Source: Planctomycetaceae bacterium | Lineage (GTDB): Bacteria; Planctomycetota; Phycisphaerae; Tepidisphaerales; Tepidisphaeraceae | DNA length: 64,000 bases | Assembly (NCBI GenBank): GCA_027487775.1 | Contig: JAIYCY010000007.1 | Span: 107,518-171,517 of the forward strand | Direction of reading: 5' to 3' | Part shown: positions 17,031-26,434 of the stretch, in pieces | How the letters are laid out: each line of letters opens with the position of its first letter | Position numbering within the stretch: the stretch's first letter is position 1 | Notes under the pieces: model-generated | Told to the model about the DNA's origin: nothing | Database searches by the model: none | The model's input: the letters and a program-made list of their open reading frames with translations, nothing else | Program-made: the position numbers and the translations under genes

Positions 17031-20000
17031 ACGACGCGACAGGCCCAACATCCCCACGCCCGCCAGCACGCCCAGCGTCGCCGGCTCGGGGATCAGCGTC
17101 GAGTACGCCACCCCGTCCAGCACGACCGTCGCAGGCGCCAGGCCGCCCGGCACGCCCCAGCCCCAATGCGGAGCCAGCAGGAAAAAGTCGAAAAGGTCCA
17201 CGACGTCGTCGCCGTTCATGTCAGCACTGCTCCACGTGCGGCTCGCCTGGCCCCAGTTGGCGGCAAACGTGTTCAAGTCACTCTGATCCACCCGACCATC
17301 AAGATTCAAATCGCCGAACTGTGAATCAAGCACCACACGCACCATCAAAGTGATGTCATCAAAATCAACTGCACTGTTGTAGCTCAAATCATACAACCAA
17401 AGATCCGAAGTCCCCGCGACCGCGTTGACGAGCGCGTCGAGGTCGCCGAGGTTCGTGCCTCCGCTGGCGTTGAAGTCCCCTCGACGCACCACCGCACGCC
17501 GAGCCTCCTCAAACCCCGGGCCGTTCATCACGTTCGCGTATCGACCGGGCAACAGGAACAGATCATTCGTATCGATCACGCCGTTCCCGTTCAAATCACC
17601 CGCCGCATTGAATTGCGGGTTGTACGGGCTGCTCGTCGGCCTATTGCTGTAAAGAACCGTCTCGAACGCAGTCACATCACTCGCAGAGTATCCGCCGTCG
17701 AAGTTGACATCGCCCATGCCCAGCCCGCGCGACGTCTGGATCGGCACGCCGGCAAAACGATGAATCTTGTATCGACCTGTCGGCTCATACGTCACGCTGA
17801 CCACGGTGTGCAGACCCGATCCGACGTTGCCTTCGATTTTGCCGAACAGGTCGCGATCGATCATGCTGCTCCTGTTCGACGGTGCGACGCGCGCGAGAAT
17901 CTCGGCATCCGAAAGCGTCACCGGAATGTCAAAGAGCACATGCACACTGTCGGCGGTCGCGTCGAGGCTCTTGATGCGGATGTCGCGCACGCGGTTGTCC
18001 GACTGATACGGAAGCTGCGCCGCAGAATCGAGCATGCTCTCCGGGTCGAGGCGATCGACGTAGATGGTGCGCCTGAAATCCTTGAAGACTTCAGATTCAC
18101 TCGCGCCCTGCTTGCGCCATGCACGCACGGTCACGTGGTGATAGCCCTCGCCGAGCGCCGCGGCGTTGATCACCTGCTCGTACAGGCCGTTGCCCGTGCC
18201 TGAGCCAAAGCCGGGCTGGTTGACGGTCAGGAAGTTTTCGTAGCCGTATCGGGTTTCGTTGCTGGCTGCCGATGACGGGAAATCAAAGCTGCCGTTGCCG
18301 TTGGCATCAAAGCCCTCGTTGACGCGAAGCATCGCGCGATCGCCGTCCGCAAACGTATCGCGGAAACCGTCGGCGAGCGTCACAGCATTCGTCGACAGGC
18401 GCACGCGGAACGTGTCGGTGGTCACAACATCAATATCGCTGATACGCGCGGTCCCGTTCGTGCCGGGCGTAGGGGTCTCATCCAGAATCTGCGTGATCGG
18501 CTGACCGAGGTTATTCAGCACAGCCATGTTCCCACGCGGCAGCGGCAGGCCGTAGATGACATAGCCCTTGTTCCCGTTGCCGGCGTTGTTCCAGGGGATG
18601 CTAATCGTCGCGGTCCCGCCCGCGCCGACTGTAATCACGCGCGGGACCTGTCCAGAGGGGTCCTGCCAGTTGCCCGTGACTTCTTCCAGACGGGTCCCCT
18701 GGGCAAAGCTGGTGTTGATGTTGCGGCTGGTCGCGCCGGGGTTGTAGCCGATGTTCAAACCGACGACCGCAGCACCCTGCCGCTCGAACACATAAATCGC
18801 GCTCTTCTGATCCTGAGGCGCGCTAAACGCGTTATCTATGAATCGCTCAATGAAGTTCCCACGACCGTAACTGTTCCGCACATCCACCAGCGTCGTGATG
18901 ATGTTGCCAAACGTCCCGCCCAGCGCGTCGCCACGAGCGTTCTTCAGGAAGAACTGATTGTTACCCGTGCGGTCAAACTCGTTGGATCGGTAATAAACAT
19001 ACGCATTGCCAGGACGCATCAGCACCCACGCATGCGCAACATTATCCAGCACAATCGTCCCACCCGTGCCGGGCGGGCTGACGCCTTCGTCGTGGTTGTA
19101 AACAAAACCGATCCCGTTCGCGCCGTTGTTGACGATGTTGGGATTCAGCGTCCCGCCGAAGACGCGACTGTTCATGCTCGCCGATCGAATGTTGAACCAG
19201 TTGTTCTGCGTACCGTTGCCGGTCATGTTGGTCGCCATCGCGGCCCAGAGACTGAAATCCAGAACGTCGCGATCCGGGTTCACCGTATCGCCCGCAGGCT
19301 GATTCTTACGCACAAAACTCGCCAGCTGATCGCCGTTGTAACTGAAGATCTCCTGGAACTGGATGACGTTGCGCTTCGTGCCGTCAAGGAAGTTTCGACT
19401 GCTCGCCCCCGCGACCGCGCGATCAATCAACTTCGGAACGTCCATCGATGTGGGGTTGTAGGCGCTGTTGAATTGACCCAGCGGAACGTGACGCGCAGCG
19501 TCCACCCGAAGTCCGTCCACGCCCACCACCTGCGTCATCCACTGCGCATAACGCATCATGTAACCGATCGGACTCTCGGCCACAGGATCGCCCGCGCTCG
19601 GGTTGCTCAGATTGAAATCGTAAACCGTGTAGTTCACACCATTGTCACGCACGATGCGACTCGGACCGTTCACATCAGGATAAAAACGACGATTCTCCTC
19701 GGTCGCGACATTGGCCCGGCGAACGATTTGTGAACTGCCGACCCTTCCGTCAGGCCCGATCACGCTCGTCGGAATGTTCCACGCCGCTGCGCTCTCCCGA
19801 ATGTTCTGCGGATTGCCCGGAACCGGATTGCGAACAAACTGACGATTCAGCGCGTTCTGACTCGATAGATCCACCGTAATCAGGTTCCCGCCTTCGGTCG
19901 CTCCACGAAGCCGGAACCAGTATTCAAACACATCACCGAACGGAACCAGCCCGGCGTTGCTGCCATACAACTCCGCGAACGTGTCGCGCGACGCAGTCGG

Positions 20001-20546
20001 ATTTCCACCCACGACCGCTGGAATCGGGTTGTTCGGATCGCTCACCTCAAAACCGGGGTAATCCGATCGGTCGGCCAGATACGGAACCTGATTGTTGAAT
20101 TGCGGGAATGCGTAACCCTGATTGAGCACGCCCTGCCGATACGTCTGTCCATTCAGATTCAGATCCAGCGAGCCGAGGTGATGATGCACATAATCCACAT
20201 ACGCATTTCCGCCGAACTTCTGCACCGAACGCACAGCGCCGACATACTGCTTTTCCGTGCCGTAAAGCGTCGGATCACGCGGCTTGCCCAGGTCAAAGCG
20301 GTCGTACGGATCGTATCCGATCCCGCCACCCTCGGGCAGATAAATCGCGCGACCGGGCGGCGGGGTCCAGACAGATCCGTAGCCCGCCTGAAAAAGGTCG
20401 GGCATCCGACGTTCCATGTTCCTCCAACTGCTCTCAAACCATTGCAACGTGACCGGACGACTCACCTGCTGCGCAAGCGAAGGCAACGCGGTCGCAAGCG
20501 TGACGAGGGCGGCAGAGACGACGATGGAAGTTTTTCGCAAAGCCAT
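17016..20546 (-). CDS. Secreted GH13 alpha-amylase family enzyme with dockerin-like repeats and PEP-CTERM
   Basis: Extracellular alpha-glucan hydrolase by family. Signal peptide MALRKTSIVVSAALVTLATA with cleavage near LAQQ. GH13 regions: I is NAYVDYVHHHLG (the usual Asn of DxxxNH is His), II GVDGLRVDAARH (nucleophile D349), III VIQFQEIFS (acid/base E399) and IV GFVYNHDE (D486). The C-terminal third carries EF-hand/dockerin-like pieces (GDVNFDGGYSASDV, GDLNGNGVIDTNDL, GDLNLDGRVDQSDL, DMNGDDVVDLFDF). It ends in LIPEPATLGVLAGVGMLGLSRRRRRA, a PEP-CTERM anchor. It starts 36 bases after the stop of the paralogous gene 20583-23804, so the two are probably one operon. No Shine-Dalgarno is visible before ATG 20546. 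1176 residues. Confidence 0.88.
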   Translation of the reverse strand: MALRKTSIVVSAALVTLATALPSLAQQVSRPVTLQWFESSWRNMERRMPDLFQAGYGSVWTPPPGRAIYLPEGGGIGYDPYDRFDLGKPRDPTLYGTEKQYVGAVRSVQKFGGNAYVDYVHHHLGSLDLNLNGQTYRQGVLNQGYAFPQFNNQVPYLADRSDYPGFEVSDPNNPIPAVVGGNPTASRDTFAELYGSNAGLVPFGDVFEYWFRLRGATEGGNLITVDLSSQNALNRQFVRNPVPGNPQNIRESAAAWNIPTSVIGPDGRVGSSQIVRRANVATEENRRFYPDVNGPSRIVRDNGVNYTVYDFNLSNPSAGDPVAESPIGYMMRYAQWMTQVVGVDGLRVDAARHVPLGQFNSAYNPTSMDVPKLIDRAVAGASSRNFLDGTKRNVIQFQEIFSYNGDQLASFVRKNQPAGDTVNPDRDVLDFSLWAAMATNMTGNGTQNNWFNIRSASMNSRVFGGTLNPNIVNNGANGIGFVYNHDEGVSPPGTGGTIVLDNVAHAWVLMRPGNAYVYYRSNEFDRTGNNQFFLKNARGDALGGTFGNIITTLVDVRNSYGRGNFIERFIDNAFSAPQDQKSAIYVFERQGAAVVGLNIGYNPGATSRNINTSFAQGTRLEEVTGNWQDPSGQVPRVITVGAGGTATISIPWNNAGNGNKGYVIYGLPLPRGNMAVLNNLGQPITQILDETPTPGTNGTARISDIDVVTTDTFRVRLSTNAVTLADGFRDTFADGDRAMLRVNEGFDANGNGSFDFPSSAASNETRYGYENFLTVNQPGFGSGTGNGLYEQVINAAALGEGYHHVTVRAWRKQGASESEVFKDFRRTIYVDRLDPESMLDSAAQLPYQSDNRVRDIRIKSLDATADSVHVLFDIPVTLSDAEILARVAPSNRSSMIDRDLFGKIEGNVGSGLHTVVSVTYEPTGRYKIHRFAGVPIQTSRGLGMGDVNFDGGYSASDVTAFETVLYSNRPTSSPYNPQFNAAGDLNGNGVIDTNDLFLLPGRYANVMNGPGFEEARRAVVRRGDFNASGGTNLGDLDALVNAVAGTSDLWLYDLSYNSAVDFDDITLMVRVVLDSQFGDLNLDGRVDQSDLNTFAANWGQASRTWSSADMNGDDVVDLFDFFLLAPHWGWGVPGGLAPATVVLDGVAYSTLIPEPATLGVLAGVGMLGLSRRRRRA

Positions 20547-20582
20547 GTTTTACGGATGGGTGGTTAATGGTCCGTGGGTTGA

Positions 20583-23500
20583 TCACTCGCTACGACGCGC
20601 TCGCCGAAGCGTGGCAAGTCCGGCAATGGTCAGAACGCTCAGCACCGAAGGCTCGGGGACGTAGTAGCCCATCGTGTTGAGCTGCGCAAGCGCGAAATCG
20701 AAAGACTCTCCGCCGGCAACGCCGAAACCGTAATTGCGGGCGAGCTCGACAAGATCCGCAAATCCGATCGTACCGTCGCCGTCGAAGTTGCCCCCGGCCC
20801 AACCGCCCGTCTGGTTGTAGTTCCGCGCGAACTCGACCAGGTCTGCAAAATCGACCTTGCGATCGAGATTCACATCGCCGTACGTGGTCAGCAACACGTT
20901 GGAAAGCATCACGTCAACATCCGCTTGCGTGACCGTGCCGTCGACATTGAGATCAAACAGCCATAGATCGCTCGGCGTGCTGCGATTGGCGAGCAGCAAA
21001 TCGATGTCGGTCGCGTTGGTGAGTCCGTCGGCGTTGAAGTTGCCGCGTCGAATGACCGCCTGACGTGCAGCATTGGCTGCCACGCCCGCACCAACCGACG
21101 TGTAACGCGCCTGCAGTTGCCAGAGATCGCGATTGTCCACAAACCCGTCAGCATTCAGATCGCCAGCCGGGTTGAATTGCTGATTGCGCGAGTAGAGCAC
21201 CGTCTCGAAACTCGTCACGTCACTGTTGGAGTAGACATTGTCATGGTTCGTATCGCCGAGCCCGAGTCCGCGCCCGGTTTGGATGAACTGCCCGACAATA
21301 CGCTGCACCACCGAACGACCCGAAGGCTCGTACGCGACGATCGTAAAAACGTGATTGCCCGACGGCATGTTGTTGAATCCGTACGCCCAGAGATCAATGT
21401 CGATCTGACCGGCGGCGTTGGAACCGCTCACCTGCGACAACGCGTTGACCGCCGCCCCGAGGTTGAGCATCGTGTGCACGCTGTCGGCTGTCTTGTCAGG
21501 ATTCGAAACGCGAACCTGTCGATTGTTCCCGCCAAGATTCCGGATCGAGTCAATCCCCACGACGGCGGGCAGGCGATCGATGTAGACCACCTTCCTGAAA
21601 CTCGAATACACCGCAGGCTCGTTGGAGGGGCGATTACGGAAGGCGCGGACTTCGAGGTAGTTGAATCCCTCGACGAGCTTGGTCGTATCGATCGTCTGCA
21701 GATATTGACCGTCACCCCCGCCCACGAGCGGGCTGCGCTTGGTCACGAATTGTTCGAACCCGTACACCACCGTGCCCGGCGTGCGGAAATCGACCTGACC
21801 GTTGCCGTTCAAATCGTTGCCGCTGTTGTCGGGATTGAGCCCGCCGTTGATCGAGAAGACCGCATTGTCTCCGCCGGCAAACGTGTCGGTGAATCCGCCG
21901 ATCACGACGGGAATGGTCTGCAGATTGATCGTGAATGAGTTTCCCGTGACGACATCGATGGGCGTGATCCGCGCTGTGCCGTTGGTGCCGGGCGTCGGCG
22001 TCTGACCGGGAATCGTGGAAGCAGCGCCATCCACAGTCAGCGTCCCGCGCGGCGTGGGCAGGCCGTAAATGACATAGCCCCTGCCGTGCGAGTTGGTCCC
22101 CGTGCGATTACGTGGAACATTGATGGTGATACGCCCCTGGTTGTCGACGATCACCCAGTCGCTGATGTTGTTACTCGGATCGACCACGCTGTCGGTCGCG
22201 TTGCCCGTCATTTCAATGAGGCGGGTGTTGGCTCCGAAAGCGGTCTGCACTGTGACAGCATCAAAGCCGGTATCAAGCCTATTCGACATTGCCACAACCG
22301 CGCTCTTGTCACGCTCATAGACAAGCGTCTCTTTCGTGAGGAAACGCTCAAGATAGTTGCCGCGGCCGTGCGTGTTACGGATGTTCGTCAGCGTCGTGAT
22401 CGCATTCCCGAACTGCCCGCCGAGCGCATCACCCCGACCGTCCTTCGGGAAGTCGCGGTTGGTGCCGAATTCCCTGCCGTTGAAATAAACAATGGCCTCG
22501 CCGGGACGCATGAGCATGTAGGCGTGCGCAACATTGCTCAGGTGCGGACCGAAGCTGTCGTGGCTCTGCACGAATGCCACGCCCTGACTGCCGTTATTGG
22601 CAAAACCGTCGTCCTGAACGTCCTGGCTCGCGTTGACCACATTACGCCAATCGTTGACCACGCCGTTGCTCGTGAGATTGTTGCTCATCGCGAAGAAGAG
22701 CGGAAAGTCCTTCGTGTCGCGATTTCCACCCACGCGACCGGGATCGTTGGGGTTGATGTCCTTGCGAATGTAAGTCTGCAGATAACTTCGCGAACCGTCG
22801 AAGTTCTCCCCGAAACTGAAGACGTTCTTCACCGAGCCGTCAAGATTGAGCCGCGGATTGCCGCGGTAGACGTTCATGTCATAAAAGTCGTTCAGCACCC
22901 ACGTCGGAATGTGCTTGGTCGCGTCGAGACGGAACCCGTCCACCCCGACATCCTGCAGCATCCACTGCGTGTGACGCATCAGATATCCCAGCGCGTTCTC
23001 TTCCACGATCGTCGCATTGGCGGGATCTGCACCCGGGACAAAATCATAGATCGGAATACCGCCCTGCCCGGTGGTGGGATTGAAGACCAACCGGCTTGGC
23101 GTCGTGCGATTCTGATAGAAGCGGCGATTGGCTGCGGTCGGGATGTTGGCGAGCTTGCCAAAGTACTCGGTCGTGCCCGCGGGGATGTTGGTCAGCGTCT
23201 CGCCGTTCGGACCGACGGGATTGGGCACCGGGCTTCGAACAAAGCGAAAGTTGGTGGTTTGATTGATGTCGATCAGGCCCGCGAGACGCCCTTCGAGGTC
23301 CCCGGTCGCGCCGGCGGCATGGAAATCGCCCCACGGAGCACCAGGACGGCTCATCACAAATCCAGGATACCCGCCCGAATTGACGAAACCGCTGTTGGAC
23401 TGGTCTGAAAATCCGTTGTGATTCAGCACGTGATCGGCATACGTCGAAACGCTGATCTTCCGCATCTCGGCGATCATGTTACGAACGCCCCTCTCGGTCC

Positions 23501-23804
23501 CGTAGAGCGTCGGATTGTCCGCGTTGCCAAGATCGAATCGGTCGTAAACGTCGTAGCCCACCGACTGATTGCCCGAGTCGGCACGCGAGGCCGGCGGAAT
23601 CCACAGCGAGCCATAGCCCGCCATAAACATGTCAGGGGCGCGACGCGTCATGGATCGCCACGACCCGTCGAACCACTGCAGCATCGCAGGCTGACTCGCA
23701 GCTTGAGCGACGACACGCGAAGGCAACATGGGAAGAGCGGCGGTCGCGCAGAGAAGCGCGAGCAATGCCGAACGACGACCCTTAGGCATGGCGAGCGGTT
23801 TCAC
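20583..23804 (-). CDS. Secreted GH13 alpha-amylase family enzyme (paralogue) with dockerin-like repeats and PEP-CTERM
   Basis: First gene of the amylase pair. The start is GTG 23804, with GGAGG at 23814-23818; a signal peptide follows (LLALLCATAALPM, VVAQA). GH13 regions are canonical: I YADHVLNHNG (residues 122-131), II GVDGFRLDATKH (D294), III FSFGENFDG (E333) and IV AFVQSHD (D416). Dockerin-like repeats follow at about 845-1030 (GDTNHDNVYSNSDV, GDLNADGFVDNRDL, GNFNADGLTNATDI, GDVNLDRKVDFADL, GNFDGDGTIGFADL), and the tail YYVPEPSVLSVLTIAGLATL plus an Arg-rich end is a PEP-CTERM. The domain layout matches the downstream gene, so the pair arose by duplication; the sequences are now well diverged. 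1073 residues. Substrate is probably starch or glycogen. Confidence 0.9.
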   Translation of the reverse strand: MKPLAMPKGRRSALLALLCATAALPMLPSRVVAQAASQPAMLQWFDGSWRSMTRRAPDMFMAGYGSLWIPPASRADSGNQSVGYDVYDRFDLGNADNPTLYGTERGVRNMIAEMRKISVSTYADHVLNHNGFSDQSNSGFVNSGGYPGFVMSRPGAPWGDFHAAGATGDLEGRLAGLIDINQTTNFRFVRSPVPNPVGPNGETLTNIPAGTTEYFGKLANIPTAANRRFYQNRTTPSRLVFNPTTGQGGIPIYDFVPGADPANATIVEENALGYLMRHTQWMLQDVGVDGFRLDATKHIPTWVLNDFYDMNVYRGNPRLNLDGSVKNVFSFGENFDGSRSYLQTYIRKDINPNDPGRVGGNRDTKDFPLFFAMSNNLTSNGVVNDWRNVVNASQDVQDDGFANNGSQGVAFVQSHDSFGPHLSNVAHAYMLMRPGEAIVYFNGREFGTNRDFPKDGRGDALGGQFGNAITTLTNIRNTHGRGNYLERFLTKETLVYERDKSAVVAMSNRLDTGFDAVTVQTAFGANTRLIEMTGNATDSVVDPSNNISDWVIVDNQGRITINVPRNRTGTNSHGRGYVIYGLPTPRGTLTVDGAASTIPGQTPTPGTNGTARITPIDVVTGNSFTINLQTIPVVIGGFTDTFAGGDNAVFSINGGLNPDNSGNDLNGNGQVDFRTPGTVVYGFEQFVTKRSPLVGGGDGQYLQTIDTTKLVEGFNYLEVRAFRNRPSNEPAVYSSFRKVVYIDRLPAVVGIDSIRNLGGNNRQVRVSNPDKTADSVHTMLNLGAAVNALSQVSGSNAAGQIDIDLWAYGFNNMPSGNHVFTIVAYEPSGRSVVQRIVGQFIQTGRGLGLGDTNHDNVYSNSDVTSFETVLYSRNQQFNPAGDLNADGFVDNRDLWQLQARYTSVGAGVAANAARQAVIRRGNFNADGLTNATDIDLLLANRSTPSDLWLFDLNVDGTVTQADVDVMLSNVLLTTYGDVNLDRKVDFADLVEFARNYNQTGGWAGGNFDGDGTIGFADLVELARNYGFGVAGGESFDFALAQLNTMGYYVPEPSVLSVLTIAGLATLRRARRSE

Positions 23805-23910
23805 GAGATCAGACCTCCGCAGTTGATCGGCCCCGGGCGAGAGTTTGGAGCCTCTTGAGCACCAACCGGAGAAGGATTCAATTCCAATCCCCGGCTGTTA
23901 CCCAAAGACG

Positions 23911-23934
23911 GCCCGCGGCGTTTCCGTCGCGGGC
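23911..23934 (-). terminator. Hairpin downstream of the PEP-CTERM/dockerin gene
   Basis: Minus-strand GCCCGCGACG-GAAA-CGCCGCGGGC: seven outer and two inner pairs closing a GAAA tetraloop, followed by CGTCTTTGG. It lies about 120 bases past the stop at 24057 and 107 bases before the amylase start. Confidence 0.5.
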
Positions 23935-24056
23935 AGTCGCACGAATCAAATCGCACGAATCAAACCTTCATGGTGAATCGTACGAGGCGATCAGACGAAT
24001 CATTCGATCGGTCCAACACTCGCCGGAACGATCGCCATGAATCGCCAATCAACAGC

Positions 24057-26009
24057 TCAACGACGACGACGCGAAAGGCCCAGACCGGCAACGCCCGCGA
24101 GCAGGCCGAGGGTTGCGGGCTCCGGAACCACCGACATCGCAAGCGCGAAGTCGGCCATGAATGCTTCGCCGCCGACAGAGGCAAGCGTGCCGACGTCCGC
24201 GCTGCTGAGGTTGTAGTTACGCGCCAGAGCAACAAGGTCCGTGAAGTCAACCTTGCCGTCGTAGTTGGAGTCGCCGTCGATCCACTTCTTGCCCGTGGCG
24301 TCCGGATTGTAGTTACGAGCCAGAGCAACGAGGTCGCTGAAATCGACCAGACCGCTCAGGTCGGCATCGCCGAGGCGGGTGCCTCGAATGAGCAGCGAGT
24401 CGGTGTCCAGGGTCTGACCCAGGAAATCCGCAAGCGGCGTGGCCAACGCGGCGTTGTCGATCACGCCAACGCCGTAGTTGCTGCCCAGCGAGCTGATCAG
24501 TTCGCCGGCCAGAATCTTGTTGATGAAATCGCCCGCCGGGCTGGTGCCGGAATAATCGATGACCAGACCGTTGTTGGTCAGATCAAGGCTCGCTCCCGAA
24601 ACCGTGATCAGGTTGCTCAGCTTGCTCGCGCCAGCGGCGGTGCCGTTGCTGCTCACCTTCACGCTGCCGGCATAAACCGCAAGCGTATTGGTGCGGACGT
24701 TGGCGACCTCGAGCACGCCAGCGCCTTGCTTTTCAACGTACCTGTTGTTGTAGGCGATCTGACCCGAAAGCTTGAGGCTGCCGGAGGAAACCGTCACCAG
24801 CGTGTTCTTGTTCAAGACGATCGGGTTGGCGACCGAGTGATTGCCGTTGGCACTGCGAACAGCGTCAAAGTTCATCCCGCCAATCGTCAGCACGCCCGTG
24901 CCGCTGACATTGACGTCGGCTTGACTCAGGTTCAGACGGTTGACCACGACGTCGCTGTTCAGGCCCACGCTGACCGCCGAAGCGTTGTTGAAGTTCGCCG
25001 AAGCGCTCTGTGCGTTGGGAATGAGTTCTTCAGTCCAGTTGTTGGCTGTGTTCCAGTCGGTGCTGACGGCACCGCCCCACTGGTTGATGTTGCCCTGATT
25101 CGAGACCGTGAAGAACTGATCGCCGTTGATCAGGCCGAGATCCACGTTACGCGGCTCGCCCAGGTTGCCGTTCGAAACACCAAATCCGCCGAGGAATTGG
25201 TTGCTCGCAAAGTCGTGACCACCGCCGTTGACGAAGGCCATCACCTTGAAGTTGCCGGTCGGATCACCGATGAACGAGAGCGGGATCTTGATTTCGATGC
25301 CAGTCGTCACCGCATCCAGCGCGGCGTTGCTCACGGGGTTGCCGAAGCTCGGCACGCCCGCGGTATTCGAGTTGTTGTAGCCGATTTCAATACCAGACCC
25401 TTCGTTGGTCGAGGTCAAAAGCCCAAACGGAGCGACCGCAGGGCCCGAACCACCGAGGAAGAATCCGTTGCCACCGCCCAGCGTGCGGACGTCAGCGAAG
25501 TTGGCGAAGAAACCGAAATCGCTCCCGCCAATGTTGCCGCCGGTCGTGGTCAGGAAGTAGTCGGCCTCGAAACCAGCATCAAACTTGAACCCGGGGAGCG
25601 GCCCGCCGTTGCCATTGTCACCGCCGGTGCCCATGCGATTCAGACCGTTGAAATCAATGTCCGCGTTGTCGCCACGAAGCGTGTTCTGGCCGCCAGCTTG
25701 CGAGTCAATGAAGACTTCGAGCTTGTTGTAGTTGGACTCCAGGTTGCCGGTGAACATCAAATACAGGTGCCCGCCGTCGACGTAAGCATAGGCGGCCGCG
25801 AGTTCCGAGCCGTTGAGCGCGCGGATGGGATCGCCGGTGGAGTTGTCTCCGAACTGGGTGCCGACCGTCTGACGGGCCAGCGGTGTGCCATAGCTGGCAT
25901 CGAGCGAGCCATCAATGACCTGCGCTTGAGCCGAGCCCACAAGGCCAGACACAACAGCAACGGACGCAAGGACGAGACTACGCGACATGGAACGATGGGT
26001 GGAACGCAT
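24057..26009 (-). CDS. Secreted PEP-CTERM protein with dockerin-like repeats
   Basis: Exported 650-residue protein; ATG 26009 is preceded by a perfect AGGAGGT six bases away. The signal peptide is MRSTHRSMSRSLVLASVAVV to AQAQ. The N-terminal 300 residues (VIDGSLDASYGTPLARQTVG onward) look like a beta-sandwich carbohydrate-binding or DOMON-like domain, by resemblance only. The next part (WNTANNWTEELIPNAQSASA and onward) resembles repetitive autotransporter-type beta structure. Two EF-hand/dockerin-like repeats follow (GDADLSGLVDFSDLVALARN and GDSNYDGKVDFTDLVALARN), then VVPEPATLGLLAGVAGLGLS with RRRR. It sits just upstream of the amylase genes in the same direction and could help bind glucan at the surface (inference). 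Confidence 0.82.
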   Translation of the reverse strand: MRSTHRSMSRSLVLASVAVVSGLVGSAQAQVIDGSLDASYGTPLARQTVGTQFGDNSTGDPIRALNGSELAAAYAYVDGGHLYLMFTGNLESNYNKLEVFIDSQAGGQNTLRGDNADIDFNGLNRMGTGGDNGNGGPLPGFKFDAGFEADYFLTTTGGNIGGSDFGFFANFADVRTLGGGNGFFLGGSGPAVAPFGLLTSTNEGSGIEIGYNNSNTAGVPSFGNPVSNAALDAVTTGIEIKIPLSFIGDPTGNFKVMAFVNGGGHDFASNQFLGGFGVSNGNLGEPRNVDLGLINGDQFFTVSNQGNINQWGGAVSTDWNTANNWTEELIPNAQSASANFNNASAVSVGLNSDVVVNRLNLSQADVNVSGTGVLTIGGMNFDAVRSANGNHSVANPIVLNKNTLVTVSSGSLKLSGQIAYNNRYVEKQGAGVLEVANVRTNTLAVYAGSVKVSSNGTAAGASKLSNLITVSGASLDLTNNGLVIDYSGTSPAGDFINKILAGELISSLGSNYGVGVIDNAALATPLADFLGQTLDTDSLLIRGTRLGDADLSGLVDFSDLVALARNYNPDATGKKWIDGDSNYDGKVDFTDLVALARNYNLSSADVGTLASVGGEAFMADFALAMSVVPEPATLGLLAGVAGLGLSRRRR

Positions 26010-26117
26010 TTCAGACCTCCTGAGGCGGTTGCCGGCCTGATCCGGTGATTCGATCGAATGGTCAACCTTGGGATGACGCGACACAGACTCCACACAGACT
26101 CAAAAGCATCAGATCAT

Positions 26118-26131
26118 CTGATCATGATCAG
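26118..26131. promoter_or_regulatory. Perfect 14-base palindrome, candidate LacI-family operator
   Basis: CTGATCATGATCAG is a perfect palindrome in the divergent region between the PEP-CTERM/dockerin gene (start 26009) and the LacI regulator gene (start 26435). Position and symmetry suit a dimeric repressor site, but no CG-centred LacI consensus is present. Confidence 0.4.
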
Positions 26132-26213
26132 GATGAGTCCCTGCGATCGCTTCGCGTTCATTCGGTGAACCGCTTCAATGTCGTAACCGAAACGGGCGGG
26201 TGTCGCAGGCAAG

Positions 26214-26254
26214 TTTCGGCTCCGCAGCCGAAATGGACCGGCACCACGTGCCGG
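26214..26254. other. Pair of adjacent stable hairpins in the divergent leader region
   Basis: TTTCGGCT-CCGC-AGCCGAAA (26214-26233) is followed after four bases by CCGGCAC-CAC-GTGCCGG (26238-26254). Both are perfect inverted repeats with tiny loops. They would lie in the long 5' leader of the minus-strand gene starting at 26009 if it is transcribed from further upstream. I do not recognise a known riboswitch. Confidence 0.45.
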
Positions 26255-26398
26255 GATTCGTGAAAAGGCTAGCCTGTACACCGGCTCACATGCTCCGCGC
26301 AGTGGGCCGGTCTCTCCGCTGGCCTCTAATTATGACCGGGTCCAACGCCGAGTCAAGCAAGAAATCGACACCCCAAGTTAACAATCCAATGTTTCCGC

Positions 26399-26426
26399 TT
26401 GCCCCCTTTCAACAATCCTGTAAACT
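26399..26426 (+). promoter_or_regulatory. Predicted promoter of the LacI-family gene
   Basis: TTGCCC (26399-26404), 16 bases, TAAACT (26421-26426). The start codon at 26435 is only eight bases past the -10 box, which would make the mRNA leaderless or nearly so. Confidence 0.4.
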
Positions 26427-26434
26427 GGTTCAAC

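Noticed and set aside
22086..23408. 440-codon plus-strand open frame
   Set aside because: Antisense to the GH13 gene 20583-23804; the amylase motifs are on the minus strand.
23970..26048. 692-codon plus-strand open frame
   Set aside because: Antisense to the PEP-CTERM/dockerin gene, which has a perfect ribosome-binding site, signal peptide and anchor.
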